From Pseudomonas sp. P8_229 (lineage in GTDB: Bacteria > Pseudomonadota > Gammaproteobacteria > Pseudomonadales > Pseudomonadaceae): a stretch of DNA of 64,000 nucleotides. Both the position numbers and the translations under genes were made by a program. Shown here piece after piece: positions 38,901 to 49,329 of this stretch. A model generated the notes under the pieces. The model searched no databases, was not told the DNA's origin, and was given only the letters and a program-made list of their open reading frames with translations. The stretch is from assembly GCF_034008635.1 (NCBI RefSeq), contig NZ_CP125378.1, positions 5,146,501-5,210,500 on the forward strand, written 5' to 3'. The first letter of the stretch is position 1. Each line of letters begins with the position of its first letter.

Positions 38901-41900
38901 CACCCTGAGCGGCAACAACACTTTCAGCGGTACCTTCGATGTGCTCTCCGGCAGCCTGACCACCCTCAGCGGCACGGCACTGGGCAACGACGCCACCGTC
39001 AATCTCGCTGGCGGCGCGGCACTGAACCTCGGCGCTTCGGGCAGCCTCGCCAGCCTGACTGGCAGCGGTACCGCGCTGGTCGGTACCGGCAACACCCTGA
39101 CCCTGGGCGGCAACAATGTCAGCAGCACCTTCGCCGGCATCCTCAGCGGTGACGGCGGGCTGAGCAAACTCGGCACGGGCACCCTGACCCTCAGCGGTAC
39201 CAGCGACCTGACCGGCGACACCAACGTCAACGCCGGCACCTTGCAGGTCAATGGTTCACTGGCCAGCGGTAACGTGTTGGTCAACAGTGGCGGCACCCTC
39301 GGCGGCAGCGGCACCTTGACCGGTGCGGTGACGGTGGCCGATGGCGGGCATCTGGCGGGCGCGACCGGCAGTACTCTGTCGGTGGATTCGCTGGTGCTTA
39401 ACGGCAACTCGAACTTCGATGTCGGCCTCGGCGCTCCGGTCTCCGGTGGCGGTAATGCGCTGGTCAATGTCGGCGGCAACCTGACCCTCGACGGCACTCT
39501 CAACGTCAGCGACATCGGTGGTTTTGGCAGCGGCGTGTATCGCCTGATCAACTACACCGGTGGCCTGACCGACAACGGCATGCTGATCGGCACGGTGCCG
39601 GGCAGCGTCACTCCGGGCGATCTGACCCTGCAAACCGCGCTGGCCAACGAGATCAACCTGCTGGTCACCGCACCGGGCGTCACCGTGCAGTTCTGGGATG
39701 GCAACCAACTGGTGGCCAACGGTTCGGTCGATGGCGGCAGTGGCACCTGGGGCACCGGCACCACCAACTGGACCGACGTCAACGGCACCACCAATCAGGC
39801 CTGGACCAACAACTTCGCGGTGTTCCAGGGCGCGCCGGGCACGGTCACCGTCAACGGTGCACAAACCATCACCGGCCTGCAGTTCGTCACCGATGGCTAC
39901 AGCCTGCAGAACGGCACGGCGGGAGCGCTGAACCTGGTCAATGGCTCGCTGGGCAACGCTACGGTGCGGGTCGATCCGAACGCCACCGCAACCCTCGGCG
40001 TAGCGCTCAACGGCGCCGGTACCCTGGGCAAATACGACAGCGGCACGCTGGTGCTCAACGCCGCCAACGGCTACACCGGCGGCACCGCACTCAACGGCGG
40101 CAAGATCATCGTGGGCAATAACTCGGCGCTCGGTACCGGCGTGTTGACCGCTGCGGACGGCACGGCGCTGGACAGCAACGCGGCGGTCAGCCTCGCCAAC
40201 AATGTGGTGCTCAATGGTGGCCTGAGCGTCGCCGGCAGCAACGCCTTGACCCTCGACGGCGTAGTCAGCGGAGCGGGCAGCCTGATCAAGACTGGCGCAT
40301 CGAGCCTGACCCTCAACGGCAGCAACACCTACAGCGGCGGCACTCAGCTCGCTGGCGGCACGCTGGTGCTGGGTAACAACAGCGCAATCAGCAGCGGCGC
40401 ACTGAGCGTGACCGGCAACGGCACCCTCGACAGCACTTCGACGCTGCAACTGGCGAATGCCGTCAACCTCGGTGCGCAACTGACCCTGGCCGGCAACCAG
40501 AACACCACGCTGCTCGGCGCCGTCACTGGCACCGGCAGCCTGGTGAAAAACGGTAGCGGCGATCTGCTGCTCAGCGGCGCCAACGCTTACAGCGGCGGGA
40601 CCACGCTGAACGGCGGCAGTACCACTGGCGACACCAGCAGCCTGCAAGGCGCCATCGTCAACAATGCGGCGCTGACCTTCGCGCAGAACGCCGATGGCAG
40701 CTACACCGGTAACCTCACCGGCGCGGGCACGCTGAACAAAACCAGCACCGGCCAGCTGTTGCTGACTGGCAACAACACCTTCACCGGCGACACCTCGGTG
40801 CAGGCCGGCAACCTGATCGTCAACGGCGTGCTCAACAGCGCCAACGTCAACGTCGCCAGCGGCGCGAAAGTCGGCGGCAGCGGGCAACTGGGCGGCAACG
40901 TGCAACTGGCCAGCGGTGCAACGCTGACGGGTGGCGGCGCGGCCACACCGTTGTCGGTCGGTGCGCTGGCACTGTCCTCGGGCACCAATCTGGACTTCAG
41001 CCTCGGCTCGGCCGCCAGCTCTACCACGGTGGTCAATGTCGCCGGCAACCTGACCCTCGACGGTACGCTGAACATCAGCAACGCCGGCGGCTTCGGTACC
41101 GGGGTCTATCAACTGTTCCGTTACGGCGGCAGCCTGACCGACAACGGTCTGGTCTACGGTAGCCTGCCGGTGTCGGCGGCCAACCTGACCCTGCAAACCG
41201 CGATTGCCAATCAGATCAACCTGTTGGTACAGGGCACTCCGGGCGAAGTGCAGTTCTGGAACGGCGGCACCACCAACCCTGACGGCAGCATCGGCGGCGG
41301 CAGTGGCGTGTGGGGCCCGGGGACCAACTGGACCGATCCGAGCGGCACTCAGGCGTTGGCGTCCAATGGTCAGTTCGCGGTGTTCGGCGGCCAGCCAGGT
41401 GTCGTTACCGTGCAGAGCAATCAGAACTTCACCGGCCTGCAGTTCCTCGCCGGTGGTTACAGCCTGGTGCCGGGGGCGGGCGGTACGCTGACGCCGGTCA
41501 ATGGTGCGGACGGTACGCTTGCACCGGTGCGGGTGAATGCCGGCGCCAGCGCCGAAATCGATGTGCCGCTGATCGGCACCGGTGGTATCGAGAAACTTGA
41601 CTCCGGCACCCTGATCCTCACAGGCGCCAACACCTACAGCGGTGGCACCACAGTCAGCGGCGGTACGCTGATCGGTAACACCACCAGCCTGCAAGGCAAC
41701 ATCGCCGACAACGCCTCGCTGGTGTTCCAGCAGAATGCCAATGGCCAGTTCAATGGCGTCCTCAGCGGTATCGGCGCGCTGGCCAAACGCGGTGCGGGCA
41801 GCTTGTTGCTGACCGGTAATCAGCCGTTCAGCGGCACCGTGTCCGTCGATCAAGGCGTGCTGCAAGTCGGCAGCCGTGCAGCCCGGGCTTCGCTGGGTGG

Positions 41901-43425
41901 GCAGGTCACCGTCGCCAACGGCGCAGGCCTCAGCGGCAACGGCAGCGTCGGTTCGGTGGTCAACCACGGTGTGGTGGCTTCCGGTGGCACCGACGGGACC
42001 TTGAGCGTGGCCGGTAACCTGACCAACGCCAGTGATGGTGTGCTGGCGCTGACAGTCAGTTCGCCAACCGCCACGCCGCTGGCAGTGGGTGGCACGGCCG
42101 CCCTGGGCGGTGGTCTGGCGGTCAACAGCCTTGCGCCGTTCACCGGCAACACCACTTACTCGTTGATCACCGCGGGTGGCGGTGTGTCCGGCACCTTCAG
42201 TGCGGCCGATCTGCCGCAGTACGCGTTCCTCGACAGCTCGCTGGTCTACGCTGCCGATTCGGTCACCCTGGCCGTGAGTCGCAACGGCAACTCGTTCGCC
42301 GACGTCGCGGCCACCGGTAACCAGCGCGGCACCGCCACGGCTCTGACCAACAACGGAGCGGCCGGCGCGGCGCTGCAGAACCAGATCGTCAACCTCAGCG
42401 TGGCCGGTGCGCGTAATGCTTTCGACAGCCTGTCCGGCGAAATCCACGCCAGCACCGCCAGCGCCATGCTTGAGGATTCGCGCTTCATCCGTGAAGCGGT
42501 CAATGACCGCATGCGCCAACCATCGTGCAGCGCCTCGGACGACCCACGCAGAACGCTGGCGCCGAGCGACACGCAACTGAGCAGCAACGGTTGCCACGAT
42601 GAAATGGTCGGCTGGATTCGGGCCATCGGTGCCTGGGGTGACATGGGTGGCGACAGCAACACGGCGAAAGTCGATCGCAACCTCGGCGGTTTCATGCTCG
42701 GTACCGACAAGGCGCTTGATGACACCTGGCGCGCAGGGATGGCGGCCGGCTACACCCGCAGCAACCTCAACGCACATGACCGCAACTCCGATGCCAAGGT
42801 CGACACCTACCACCTGGCGGGTTATCTGAACTCGCAGTTCGATGCACTGGCCGTGCGCCTCGGCGCGGCTTACAGCTGGCACAGCATCGAGACCAAACGC
42901 GATGTCAGCGTCGGCAGCTACAACGATCGCCTGAAGGCCGATTACGACGCGCGCAGTGCTCAGGTGTTCGGTGAAGTGGGCTACGCGATCAGCGCCGCCG
43001 GGGTTGCCATCGAACCGTTCGCAGGGCTTGCCTACGTCAACTACGACAGCGACACCGCCAAGGAAAAAGGCGGAGTGGGGCGCCTGAAGGCCGACGCCGA
43101 TCAGGACATCACCTATTCGACCCTCGGGGTACGCGTCGGCAAGTTGGTGACCCTGGCCAACGGCAGCCAACTGACGCCACGTGCCGCCATCGGCTGGCGT
43201 CATGCCTACGGCGACACCAAACCAGACGCTGATCTGACCTTCATCGACGGCGGCGCCTCGTTCAGCACCCAGGGCGTGCCGATTGCCAAGGACAGCGCAC
43301 TGCTCGAAGCCGGCATCGACTTCCAGGTCACCCCGACCGGCAAGCTGGGCATCGGTTACTCGGGCCAGGTGTCGAGCGACAACAACGACAGCGCGTTCAA
43401 CATCAGCTTCAGTCAAAGCTTCTGA
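32902..43425 (+). CDS. Giant autotransporter with beta-strand passenger repeats (3507 aa)
   Basis: This classical (type Va) autotransporter has a signal peptide ending at SAPALA, then a passenger of about 3200 residues, and a C-terminal barrel from about residue 3236 ([14 protein letters not shown]) to a terminal Phe (ISFSQSF). The passenger has 24 copies, by eye, of the autotransporter-associated repeat GxLxKxGxxxLxLxG followed by NTYxGxTxLNxGxL. Three larger blocks beginning YWDG, FWDG and FWNG (near residues 1534, 2263 and 2783) share GSGTW, TNWTD and FTGLQF motifs. The GTG start has AGGAG six bases upstream. It is expected to be a surface adhesin or biofilm factor; no protease or lipase motif was seen. 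Confidence 0.93.
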   Translation: MEARFGVALVSRFSPLSLAVHLSVAGLLFGGVSAPALATCSTAGSTVTCTGVPSLPLFLNNFSSATSGLTVNVNSGAQMNATLGGHVMDLTGVNISLNNSGTLDPALLGLVSVLSGGAFIGTGATSTVSVLNNASGIIRGTGMLLGLNLTSVDGLGIAVNNAAAGTTSITNNGTITSTGLSVGGITLADTPVVGVYGGSQVNMTNSSTGVINGRIAFETSAAGNTFTNAGAITGGVSMGASSTNTFTAVTGSSVQVGDGVQISVGLGGLIGINLTFAPTGTVDGGAGGTNSLILQNPIGVGGGTTGVGTASSATYVNFNNLTINSGTWTLQGPLVSGATTLNGGVAQFNNNATFGSGVLTSNGGILQASNAGLNISNLISLGAGGVTVQGTNATTLSGVISGSGGLTKVGSGQLNLSAANTYLGNTTLNGGTVQLGNNLALSTGTLNVTGATTLSAPGTISLNNAISLGGTLTAGGTGALTLGGLITGSSGLTKNGSGSLTLSGANSGYTGTTTLSAGSLLVTNNNSLGSGALNTAVGTSLDSTANVSLANNIAMTGALNVLGSNALTLGGVLSGTGGITKSGSASLTLSGNNTNAGNTILNGGSLFVGSNTALGTGALSAAAGTTLDATTAVTLANAIGLAADLTLGGTQALGLSGVVSGAGNLIKNGSASLSLSGNNTFAGGTSLNAGTLIVGSNTALGTGALTTAAGTTLDASTAVSLTNGLSLGGNLNIGGSANLTLGGVVSGSGGLTKNGAANLILNGANTFLGAIALNAGTITAGANAALGSGTITVGGVATLDSNAAVTLNNDIILNNSLGIGGSNALTLGGVISGTSQLVKNGNANLTLNGSNTYSGGTTLNAGSLTMGNGAALGTGDLSVEGAGTLNSSSAVSLNNNVILNANLTVGGANALTLGGVISGVNGLVKTGASSLTLNGNNTYTGTTALTAGSLIVGSNTALGTGALNASNGTTLDAGAAATLANNVNLGGTLTVGGTNALTLGGVVAGIGGLIKNGAADLTLNGANSYFGNTALNTGKLIVGSNTALGAGTLNAAANTTLDANTAVSLNNAVGLAGALNVGGTADLTLSGLVSGAGSLVKNGTANLILNAANNYLGGTTLNAGTLTVGNSLALGNGALTVGGAATLDSNSPLVNLGNALTLNAALTVGGTQDLALGNVVSGAGSLIKNGAANLSLNANNTFSGGTTLNAGTLTLGNANGLGSGSLIVGGAATLDNSASFGIGNAITLNAGLTVAGNNDLSLNGIIDGAGSLTKNGLSDLTLAGNNTFTGALNIVSGSVTTLNTNALGATSGVNISAGAGLNLGSDASLGALTGSGSVQLTGSNTLTVGGGNVTSTFDGDLSGSGGLVKVGTGTLNLTGINGITGNTAINGGTVDLSGSLASAQLNVNTGGTLTGTGSAIGAVNINSGGHLALSAGNTLSASVLTLGAGSNVDVALATPSTTSLMNIGGNLTLNGNLNVTDAGGFGVGVYRLFNYTGSLTDLGLDVASVPVGYALGDLVVQTGVANQINIQVSAPNSNIRYWDGSQTIANGVVDGGSGTWNAVGTNWTDANGLVNQPWAGDFAVFQGAAGTVTVNGTQLFTGLQFVTDGYNLVNGAAGQLTAVNGTGGTTAVRVDPGVTGTIGVNIDGSGILNKLDAGTLVLNGANTYSGGTQLDGGQIIVGSNTALGSGALTANAGTQLDSNTAVTLGNAATLNGNLTVVGSNALTLNGVISGTGGLIKNGAANLTLGGNNAFLGPVVLNAGGLILASNSALGSGTLNAAGGTTLDAATAVSLNNAVNLAGNLGIGGTADLTLAGTVNGAGSLSKNGAANLTLSGNNNFLGGVTLNAGTLTAGSNSALGLGNLTVAGASALDSNSALSLGNNVVLNANLSNTGSNNLTLAGVISGTGGLLKNGASNLTLNGINTYTGGTTLNAGTLTLGTGASVGSGALTVAGASSLDNSAPLVLANNLNLNANLSLAGNNNLTLGGVIAGAGILTKNGLADVTLSGNNTFSGTFDVLSGSLTTLSGTALGNDATVNLAGGAALNLGASGSLASLTGSGTALVGTGNTLTLGGNNVSSTFAGILSGDGGLSKLGTGTLTLSGTSDLTGDTNVNAGTLQVNGSLASGNVLVNSGGTLGGSGTLTGAVTVADGGHLAGATGSTLSVDSLVLNGNSNFDVGLGAPVSGGGNALVNVGGNLTLDGTLNVSDIGGFGSGVYRLINYTGGLTDNGMLIGTVPGSVTPGDLTLQTALANEINLLVTAPGVTVQFWDGNQLVANGSVDGGSGTWGTGTTNWTDVNGTTNQAWTNNFAVFQGAPGTVTVNGAQTITGLQFVTDGYSLQNGTAGALNLVNGSLGNATVRVDPNATATLGVALNGAGTLGKYDSGTLVLNAANGYTGGTALNGGKIIVGNNSALGTGVLTAADGTALDSNAAVSLANNVVLNGGLSVAGSNALTLDGVVSGAGSLIKTGASSLTLNGSNTYSGGTQLAGGTLVLGNNSAISSGALSVTGNGTLDSTSTLQLANAVNLGAQLTLAGNQNTTLLGAVTGTGSLVKNGSGDLLLSGANAYSGGTTLNGGSTTGDTSSLQGAIVNNAALTFAQNADGSYTGNLTGAGTLNKTSTGQLLLTGNNTFTGDTSVQAGNLIVNGVLNSANVNVASGAKVGGSGQLGGNVQLASGATLTGGGAATPLSVGALALSSGTNLDFSLGSAASSTTVVNVAGNLTLDGTLNISNAGGFGTGVYQLFRYGGSLTDNGLVYGSLPVSAANLTLQTAIANQINLLVQGTPGEVQFWNGGTTNPDGSIGGGSGVWGPGTNWTDPSGTQALASNGQFAVFGGQPGVVTVQSNQNFTGLQFLAGGYSLVPGAGGTLTPVNGADGTLAPVRVNAGASAEIDVPLIGTGGIEKLDSGTLILTGANTYSGGTTVSGGTLIGNTTSLQGNIADNASLVFQQNANGQFNGVLSGIGALAKRGAGSLLLTGNQPFSGTVSVDQGVLQVGSRAARASLGGQVTVANGAGLSGNGSVGSVVNHGVVASGGTDGTLSVAGNLTNASDGVLALTVSSPTATPLAVGGTAALGGGLAVNSLAPFTGNTTYSLITAGGGVSGTFSAADLPQYAFLDSSLVYAADSVTLAVSRNGNSFADVAATGNQRGTATALTNNGAAGAALQNQIVNLSVAGARNAFDSLSGEIHASTASAMLEDSRFIREAVNDRMRQPSCSASDDPRRTLAPSDTQLSSNGCHDEMVGWIRAIGAWGDMGGDSNTAKVDRNLGGFMLGTDKALDDTWRAGMAAGYTRSNLNAHDRNSDAKVDTYHLAGYLNSQFDALAVRLGAAYSWHSIETKRDVSVGSYNDRLKADYDARSAQVFGEVGYAISAAGVAIEPFAGLAYVNYDSDTAKEKGGVGRLKADADQDITYSTLGVRVGKLVTLANGSQLTPRAAIGWRHAYGDTKPDADLTFIDGGASFSTQGVPIAKDSALLEAGIDFQVTPTGKLGIGYSGQVSSDNNDSAFNISFSQSF

Positions 43426-43446
43426 ATCATGGTCGAAGCACTTTAG

Positions 43447-43469
43447 CCGCCCGAAAGGGCGGTTTTTTT
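43447..43469 (+). terminator. Intrinsic terminator after the autotransporter
   Basis: Stem CCGCCC / GGGCGG with a GAAA loop and seven T, 22 bases after the stop codon. Confidence 0.92.
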
Positions 43470-43519
43470 GTGCCTGCGCAGAGTCTCCGGCCGTGAAGCC
43501 GCGGCGACCAGTCGAAAGC

Positions 43520-43614
43520 TTTCGCGAGCAAGCCCGCTCCCACAGGGGATCTTCAGTGAAAGCAGGATTTGTGAATGGCTGCGATCAAATGTGGGAGCGG
43601 GCTTGCTCGCGAAG
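43520..43614. repeat. REP pair in outward order
   Basis: The arm CGCGAGCAAGCCCGCTCCCA precedes its inverse GTGGGAGCGGGCTTGCTCG with a 48-base spacer. This is the same order as the linker side of the 134-bp cluster rather than a standard REPIN. Confidence 0.8.
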
Positions 43615-43693
43615 GGGGCCGGACATTCTGCGCAAAAAACAGCCGCCTTGCGCTCTGCTAGAATCCGCCCCATCAACTGCCAGAGACTCTCCC

Positions 43694-44728
43694 ATGAGCG
43701 AGCCGATTCGTCTGACCCAATACAGCCACGGTGCCGGTTGTGGCTGCAAGATTTCCCCGCAGGTGCTGGAAGTGATTCTGGCCGGTAGCGGTGCGCAAAA
43801 CCTCGATCCGAAACTGTGGGTCGGCAATGCCTCGCGTGATGACGCGGCGGTATACGAAATCGATGCCGAGCGCGGTGTGGTGTCGACCACGGACTTCTTC
43901 ATGCCAATTGTCGACGATCCGTACGACTTCGGCCGGATTGCCGCGACCAACGCAATCAGCGACATCTATGCGATGGGCGGTGATCCGTTGATGGCGATTG
44001 CGATCCTCGGCTGGCCGGTCAATGTGCTGGCGCCGGAAGTGGCGCGGGAAGTGATTCGTGGCGGACGTGCGGTGTGTGACGCTGCCGGCATTCCGCTGGC
44101 CGGTGGACACTCGATCGATGCGCCGGAGCCAATCTTCGGTCTGGCCGTGACCGGACTGGTCGAAAAGCTCCACATGAAGCGTAACGACACCGCCACGGCC
44201 GGTTGCCTGCTGTACCTGACCAAGCCACTGGGTATCGGCATTCTCACCACCGCCGAGAAGAAGGGCAAATTGCGCCCCGACGATGTCGGCGTGGCCCGCG
44301 ACTGGATGTGCACCCTGAACAAACCCGGCAGCCGCTTCGGCAAACTCACCGGTGTTACCGCGATGACCGACGTCACCGGTTTCGGCCTGCTCGGGCATCT
44401 GGTGGAAATGGCCGACGGCAGCCATCTGACCGCGCGTATCGGCTACAACCACGTGCCGCGTCTGGACAGCGTCGAGTATTACCTCGAACAGGGCTGCGTG
44501 CCCGGCGGTACCTTGCGCAACTTCGACAGCTATTCAAGCAAGCTTGGCCGTTTGCAGGAGCTGCACAAGCGTGTGCTGTGCGATCCGCAGACCAGCGGCG
44601 GCCTGCTGATCGCGGTCACCCCGGAAGGCAACGCCGAGTTCCTCGCGGTGGCCGCCGAACTGGGCCTGAACCTGGCGCCGATCGGCGAGCTGGTCGAGCG
44701 ACAGACCCACGCAGTCGAGGTGATTTGA
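43694..44728 (+). CDS. selD: Selenide, water dikinase SelD
   Basis: SelD makes selenophosphate from selenide and ATP, the selenium donor for 2-selenouridine in tRNA and for selenocysteine. The 344-residue protein keeps the catalytic GAGCGCK motif (Cys16, Cys18 and Lys19), followed by ATP and metal ligands in [24 protein letters not shown] and [13 protein letters not shown], closely matching E. coli SelD. ATG 43694 begins [13 protein letters not shown]; the longer open frame upstream runs into the autotransporter. The stop overlaps the mnmH start (TGATG), so both are translated from one message. Confidence 0.97.
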   Translation: MSEPIRLTQYSHGAGCGCKISPQVLEVILAGSGAQNLDPKLWVGNASRDDAAVYEIDAERGVVSTTDFFMPIVDDPYDFGRIAATNAISDIYAMGGDPLMAIAILGWPVNVLAPEVAREVIRGGRAVCDAAGIPLAGGHSIDAPEPIFGLAVTGLVEKLHMKRNDTATAGCLLYLTKPLGIGILTTAEKKGKLRPDDVGVARDWMCTLNKPGSRFGKLTGVTAMTDVTGFGLLGHLVEMADGSHLTARIGYNHVPRLDSVEYYLEQGCVPGGTLRNFDSYSSKLGRLQELHKRVLCDPQTSGGLLIAVTPEGNAEFLAVAAELGLNLAPIGELVERQTHAVEVI

Positions 44729-45831
44729 TGTCACGCGACTGCATTGACTACCGCGATATTTTCCTCAACGAACGGCCGCTGATGGATGCCCGTGCGCCGG
44801 TCGAGTTTGCCCACGGCGCATTTCCCGGCGTGGTCAACTTGCCGCTGATGAACGACCGCGAGCGTGAGCAGGTAGGGACCTGCTACAAGCAGCATGGGCA
44901 ACAAGCTGCCATCGCTCTGGGTGAGCGGCTGGTGTCTGCCGAGGTCAGGGAACAGCGCATTCAAGGCTGGGTCGAGTTTGCTCGTGCCCATCCTGACGGC
45001 TACCTGTATTGCTTTCGTGGCGGCCTGCGCTCGCAGATCGTTCAGCAGTGGATCAAGGAAGAGGGCGGGATTGATTACCCGCGAGTCGGCGGTGGCTACA
45101 AAGCCATGCGTACGTTCCTGCTGGAAACCGTTGATCAGGCTGTGGCCGAGTGCGACCTGGTCTTGCTGGGTGGCATGACCGGTACCGGCAAGACCGAAGT
45201 GCTGGTGCAGTTGAGCAATGGCCTGGATCTGGAGGGGCACGCCAATCATCGGGGATCGAGTTTCGGCAAACGTGCGACCGGCCAACCGGGCAACATCGAT
45301 TTTGAGAACCGTCTCGCCGTTGATGTGCTGAAAAAACGCGCCGGCGGCATCCAACAGTTTGTGCTGGAAGACGAGAGTCGGGTGGTCGGCAGTTGCGCCT
45401 TGCCATTGCCACTGTACCGCGCAATGCAAGTGGCCCCGATGGTCTGGCTGGAAGACAGCCTGGAGCGTCGAGTCGAGCGGATCCTGCAGGATTATGTGAT
45501 CGACCTGCACGCCGAGTTCGTCACCGTGCATGGCGAGCAGGGCTATGCGCTGTATGCCGAACGCTTGATTGCGAGTTTGAACAATATTCAACGCCGGCTG
45601 GGTGGCGAACGCCATCAGCGGATGTTCCTGCAGATGGAAGAGGCCCTGGCCGAGCAGGCGCGTAGCGGTTCGGTCGAGATGTTCCGTGACTGGATCAGTG
45701 TGTTGCTGCGCGAGTATTACGACCCGATGTATGCGTTCCAGCGCGAGAAGAAGGGTGGGCGGATCGAGTTTGCCGGGGAGCGCGAGGCGGTGCTTGAGTA
45801 CCTGCGCGAGCGGCTGAATCAGCGGGTTTGA
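44728..45831 (+). CDS. mnmH: tRNA 2-selenouridine synthase MnmH (SelU)
   Basis: The 367-residue enzyme replaces sulfur by selenium (through a geranylated intermediate) at the wobble uridine of several tRNAs, using selenophosphate from SelD. An N-terminal rhodanese domain has active-site Cys95 in [12 protein letters not shown]; a P-loop follows at about 148-156 (GGMTGTGKT), as in the E. coli enzyme. The start overlaps the selD stop by one base. No selA, selB or selC gene is in the window, so in this stretch the selenium route serves tRNA modification. Confidence 0.96.
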   Translation: MSRDCIDYRDIFLNERPLMDARAPVEFAHGAFPGVVNLPLMNDREREQVGTCYKQHGQQAAIALGERLVSAEVREQRIQGWVEFARAHPDGYLYCFRGGLRSQIVQQWIKEEGGIDYPRVGGGYKAMRTFLLETVDQAVAECDLVLLGGMTGTGKTEVLVQLSNGLDLEGHANHRGSSFGKRATGQPGNIDFENRLAVDVLKKRAGGIQQFVLEDESRVVGSCALPLPLYRAMQVAPMVWLEDSLERRVERILQDYVIDLHAEFVTVHGEQGYALYAERLIASLNNIQRRLGGERHQRMFLQMEEALAEQARSGSVEMFRDWISVLLREYYDPMYAFQREKKGGRIEFAGEREAVLEYLRERLNQRV

Positions 45832-45867
45832 GGGTGATCTTGCGGGCCTATTCGCGAGCAAGCCCGC

Positions 45868-46356
45868 TCCCACATTGGATCTTCACTCGGCTGACATTGT
45901 GTGCCTGACGCAGATCCCCTGTGGGAGCGGGCTTGCTCCCGAAAGGGCCGGCACAGGCACCGCAGACATCAAGTCGGGCAAGTCACCTTGCCGTTATCCA
46001 GCCCCTGCTTGTAGCAGTAGCTCTGCAAACTCCCACATCGGATCTTCACGGGGCTGACATTGTGTGCCTGACGCAGATCCCCTGTGGGAGCGGGCTTGCT
46101 CGCGAAAGGGCCGGCACAGGCACCGCAGACATCAAGTCGGGCAAGTCACTTTGCCGTTATCCAGCCCCTGCTTGTAGCAGTAGCTCTGCAAACTCCCACA
46201 TCGGATCTTCACGGGGCTGACATTGTGTGCCTGACGCAGATCCCCTGTGGGAGCGGGCTTGCTCGCGAAAGGGCCGGCACAGGCACCGCAGACATCAAGT
46301 CGGGCAAGTCACTTTGCCGTTATCCAGCCCCTGCTTGTAGCTGTGGCTCTGCAAAC
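45868..46356. repeat. Three tandem 163-bp repeats: REP plus duplicated gene tail
   Basis: Copies at 45868-46030, 46031-46193 and 46194-46356 each hold TGACATTGTGTGCCTGACGC, a REP arm (GTGGGAGCGGGCTTGCTCG or a CTCCCG variant) and the last 62 or so bases of the minus-strand phosphatase gene, including its stop. Only the third copy is joined to the rest of that gene. Copies one and two share the change CAGTAGCTCTG where the gene has CTGTGGCTCTG. Confidence 0.9.
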
Positions 46357-46969
46357 TGGCCTTGCCGTTGTGCCAGGTCAGGGTCAGTACGTACAGCGAA
46401 TCGAAGTCGCCGGCCGCCCAGTCTTCGGTGATGGATTGCTTCTCGCCAACCGCGTTGCCCGCGACCTTGTTGATCAGCTCCGGCAGATAACCGTGGGACC
46501 ACGCGGTGTAGATCGTTGAGTTGTGGTATTTGTCTTCGGTCAGTTCACGCGCCAGGTCGCTGGTGTCGTTGGCGGAGTACTCGATGTTCACCGGCAGGCC
46601 GAGCTTGATCGCGGCGGGGCTGATGGTCATCAGCGGGCGGATGTAGCTGTAGGAATTGTCCAGCTCACCTTCCTCGACATTACGCGTCGGGTTGGCGGCG
46701 AACACATAATCGGCCTTGCCGAATTTTTCCGGCAGCAGGGTCGAGAGTTCGATCGCGCGGTTCAGCCCTTGGCAGTTGAGCTGGCCGAGCCCACCGGCAG
46801 GTTTTTCCGCGTGGCGCAGAAAGATCAGGGTCTGGGTGCCGTCCACCGGTTGTGCGCGAATCTGGCTCGATTCCAGCGACAACGTCAGCGCACTCACCGC
46901 CAGCAGGGAGGGCAAGGCCACATAGGCGCGATGTTTGAAGCGTTTGGCGAATCTCATGAGGTTCGTCAT
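46295..46969 (-). CDS. Exported histidine phosphatase superfamily protein
   Basis: The 224-residue protein has an N-terminal signal or anchor (RAYVALPSLLAVSALTLSL) and then the phosphoglycerate-mutase-like signature LIFLRHAEKP, in which the His of RHA would be phosphorylated. The second conserved His is probably in TAWSHGYLPEL. It should act in the periplasm on a phosphate ester that cannot be named from sequence. ATG 46969 begins MTNLMRFAKRF. The last 20 or so codons lie inside the tandem repeat 45868-46356, whose other copies sit beyond its stop. Confidence 0.85.
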   Translation of the reverse strand: MTNLMRFAKRFKHRAYVALPSLLAVSALTLSLESSQIRAQPVDGTQTLIFLRHAEKPAGGLGQLNCQGLNRAIELSTLLPEKFGKADYVFAANPTRNVEEGELDNSYSYIRPLMTISPAAIKLGLPVNIEYSANDTSDLARELTEDKYHNSTIYTAWSHGYLPELINKVAGNAVGEKQSITEDWAAGDFDSLYVLTLTWHNGKASLQSHSYKQGLDNGKVTCPT

Positions 46970-47287
46970 TGAATAAAAGGTTCTTCAGCAAATTTGGTTA
47001 AGGCTGACAAACCCTTGCGCCTCGGGCTCCCAGCACCGGGCGTTCTCCATGTCGTGTGTCGCGCTTCCTTTGCGAAAGGCATAGCTCAGAGTCCCCTGAG
47101 GCCGATTTGGTTCGATTCGCGCCGGTGCGCCGCACTCTAACGGCAACGATGAGCGACTGGTGGCAGAGGTTAACCACAGGATGTTGCGGATTTAAGTACG
47201 GGACGTTTCCGGCCAGCAAAGAACCCGAGCTGGAGCGGCCGGTCATGGATTATGCTCAGGCCTTTAATTTGTGACTGGATGCTTCCC
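46970..47287. other. Divergent intergenic region, no gene seen
   Basis: These 318 bases separate the minus-strand phosphatase from the plus-strand GST. Short frames exist but have no ribosome-binding sites or recognisable products. There is no REP here, unlike most gaps of this size in the window. It should contain the two divergent promoters. Confidence 0.5.
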
Positions 47288-47986
47288 ATGACCGATCTGT
47301 CCGCGTTCCCGATCACCCACAAATGGCCGGCGCAGTACCCTGACTGGATTCAGCTCTATTCCCTGCCGACCCCCAACGGCGTCAAGGTCTCGATCATGCT
47401 CGAAGAGATCGGCCTGCCGTACGAGCCGCACCGCGTGGGCTTCGACACGCAGGACCAGATGTCCCCCGAGTTCCTGTCGCTGAACCCCAACAACAAGATT
47501 CCGGCGATCCTCGACCCCCACGGCCCCGAGGACCAACCGCTGCCGCTGTTCGAGTCCGGCGCAATCCTGATCTACCTCGCCGACAAGAGCGGCCAGTTGC
47601 TGGCGCAGGAAGGTGCGCTGCGTTACGAAACCATTCAGTGGCTGATGTGGCAGATGGGCGGTATCGGCCCGATGTTCGGTCAGCTCGGTTTCTTCAACAA
47701 ATTCGCCGGCAAGGACTACGAGGACAAGCGTCCGCGTGACCGCTACGTCGAGGAGAGCAAACGCCTGCTCAACGTGCTCGACAAACGCCTGGAAGGTCGC
47801 GACTGGATCATGGGCGAGCGCTACACCATCGCCGACATCGCCACGTTCCCGTGGGTGCGCAACCTGATCGGGTTCTACGAGGCCGGGGATCTGGTCGGGA
47901 TCAATGATTTCCCCAACGTCACCCGGGTGCTGGAGCGCTTTGTGGCGCGCCCGGCGGTCATTCGAGGCCTGACCATTCCTTCCTGA
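47288..47986 (+). CDS. Glutathione S-transferase family protein (YfcG/YghU-like)
   Basis: The 232-residue protein has an N-terminal thioredoxin-like domain with LYSLPTPNGVKVSIMLEE and NPNNKIPAILDP, then LFESGAILIYLA, which binds glutathione, and a C-terminal helical domain with GPMFGQLGFF and YTIADIATFPWV. The TPNG motif and the overall pattern match YfcG and YghU, glutathione-dependent disulfide-bond reductases of the Ure2p-like class, rather than classical detoxifying transferases. ATG 47288 begins MTDLSAFP. It is a single cytoplasmic enzyme with a REPIN downstream. Confidence 0.9.
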   Translation: MTDLSAFPITHKWPAQYPDWIQLYSLPTPNGVKVSIMLEEIGLPYEPHRVGFDTQDQMSPEFLSLNPNNKIPAILDPHGPEDQPLPLFESGAILIYLADKSGQLLAQEGALRYETIQWLMWQMGGIGPMFGQLGFFNKFAGKDYEDKRPRDRYVEESKRLLNVLDKRLEGRDWIMGERYTIADIATFPWVRNLIGFYEAGDLVGINDFPNVTRVLERFVARPAVIRGLTIPS

Positions 47987-48003
47987 TTTGCGCATGACCC
48001 CCT

Positions 48004-48091
48004 GTAGGAATGAGCCTGCTCGCGATGGCGTCGTGTCAGCCAACATGGATGTCGACTGATACACCGTCATCGCGAGCAGGCTCACTCCTAC
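48004..48091. repeat. REPIN, TAGGAG arm class (88 bp)
   Basis: Arms TAGGAATGAGCCTGCTCGCG and inverted TAGGAGTGAGCCTGCTCGCG, between the GST stop and the hemB promoter region. Confidence 0.85.
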
Positions 48092-48232
48092 AGGAAAACG
48101 TGTGCTGGCTGAAAGATTATTGCGCTCCCGGTAATGCACTCTTGATTGATCCAGGTTTGTACCTGCGCCCACCGAAGGCATAAGCTTCGCCCCCTACGAC
48201 TTTTGTCTCATCTGCCGTTTTCAGGAAGCACC

Positions 48233-49207
48233 ATGTCCAGCCAGTTCCCCGAAGCACGTCCCCGCCGTCTGCGCCGCAATGCGAGCCTGCGCAGTCTGTT
48301 CCAGGAAACCGAGTTCAGCCTGAATGATCTGGTGCTGCCGATTTTCGTCGAAGAAGAAATCGACGACTTCGTGCCGATCAAGAGCATGCCGGGGGTGATG
48401 CGTATTCCCGAGCGCAAGCTGGCCAGCGAGATCGAGCGCTATGCCCGTGCCGGCATCAAGTCGGTGATGACCTTCGGCGTGTCCCATCACCTGGACGCCA
48501 ACGGCAGCGACACCTGGCGCGAAAACGGCCTGGTCTCGCGCATGTCGCGCATTGCCAAGGACGCGGTGCCGGAAATGATCGTGATGTCCGACACCTGCTT
48601 CTGCGAATACACCGATCACGGCCATTGCGGCGTGATGCACAACCATGAAGTCGACAACGACCAGACCCTGATCAACCTCGGCAAACAGGCAGTAGCCGCT
48701 GCCCGTGCCGGTGCTGATGTGATCGCGCCATCGGCGGCGATGGACGGCCAGGTGCGGGCGATTCGCCGGGCGCTGGATGACGCAGGTTTCACGCAGATTC
48801 CGATCATGGCCTATTCGACCAAGTTCGCCTCGGCGCTGTATGGCCCGTTCCGCGAAGCCGGCGGCAGCGCGCTCAAGGGCGACCGCAAAAGCTATCAGAT
48901 GAACCCGATGAACCGCCGCGAAGCCTTGCGTGAATCGCTGCTGGATGAGCAGGAAGGTGCCGACGCGCTGATGGTCAAACCGGCCGGTGCGTACCTCGAC
49001 ATCATCCGCGACATTCGTGAAGCCTCGAACCTGCCGCTGTCGGCGTACCAGGTCAGCGGTGAGTACGCGATGATCAAGTTCGGCGCGCAGGCCGGTGCGA
49101 TCGACGAGGATCGTGTGGTGCGTGAAAGCCTGGGCGCGATCAAGCGCGCGGGTGCGGACCTGATCTTCACCTATTTTGCGATGGATCTGGCATTGGCCGG
49201 GATCTGA
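48233..49207 (+). CDS. hemB: Delta-aminolevulinic acid dehydratase, zinc-dependent type
   Basis: This enzyme condenses two 5-aminolevulinate molecules into porphobilinogen, the second common step of haem synthesis. The 324-residue protein shows the zinc-site motif [15 protein letters not shown] with Cys122, Cys124 and Cys132, active-site Lys197 (YSTKFAS) and Schiff-base Lys249 ([11 protein letters not shown]). P. aeruginosa HemB has instead an aspartate-rich, magnesium-type site, so this copy is of the zinc class found in E. coli, to which it is very similar along its length. A second, magnesium-type hemB probably exists elsewhere on the chromosome (inference). ATG 48233 has AGGA about six bases upstream. 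Confidence 0.93.
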   Translation: MSSQFPEARPRRLRRNASLRSLFQETEFSLNDLVLPIFVEEEIDDFVPIKSMPGVMRIPERKLASEIERYARAGIKSVMTFGVSHHLDANGSDTWRENGLVSRMSRIAKDAVPEMIVMSDTCFCEYTDHGHCGVMHNHEVDNDQTLINLGKQAVAAARAGADVIAPSAAMDGQVRAIRRALDDAGFTQIPIMAYSTKFASALYGPFREAGGSALKGDRKSYQMNPMNRREALRESLLDEQEGADALMVKPAGAYLDIIRDIREASNLPLSAYQVSGEYAMIKFGAQAGAIDEDRVVRESLGAIKRAGADLIFTYFAMDLALAGI

Positions 49208-49226
49208 ACCCCAGCGCATAGCCCCT

Positions 49227-49313
49227 GTAGGAGTGAGCCTGCTCGCGATAGCGGTGTATCAGTCACAGCATTTTTGACTGACACACCGCTATCGCGAGCA
49301 GGCTCACTCCTAC
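49227..49313. repeat. REPIN, TAGGAG arm class
   Basis: Perfect inverted TAGGAGTGAGCCTGCTCGCG arms placed between the convergent hemB and monooxygenase genes. Confidence 0.85.
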
Positions 49314-49329
49314 AGTTTTTTGTGCTGTG

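Noticed and set aside
45875..46519. Plus-strand frames of 60-115 codons reading [10 protein letters not shown]...
   Set aside because: They are translations of the 163-bp REP repeat and the antisense of the phosphatase tail.
47056..47274. Short plus-strand frame before the GST gene
   Set aside because: No ribosome-binding site and no recognisable sequence; probably chance.
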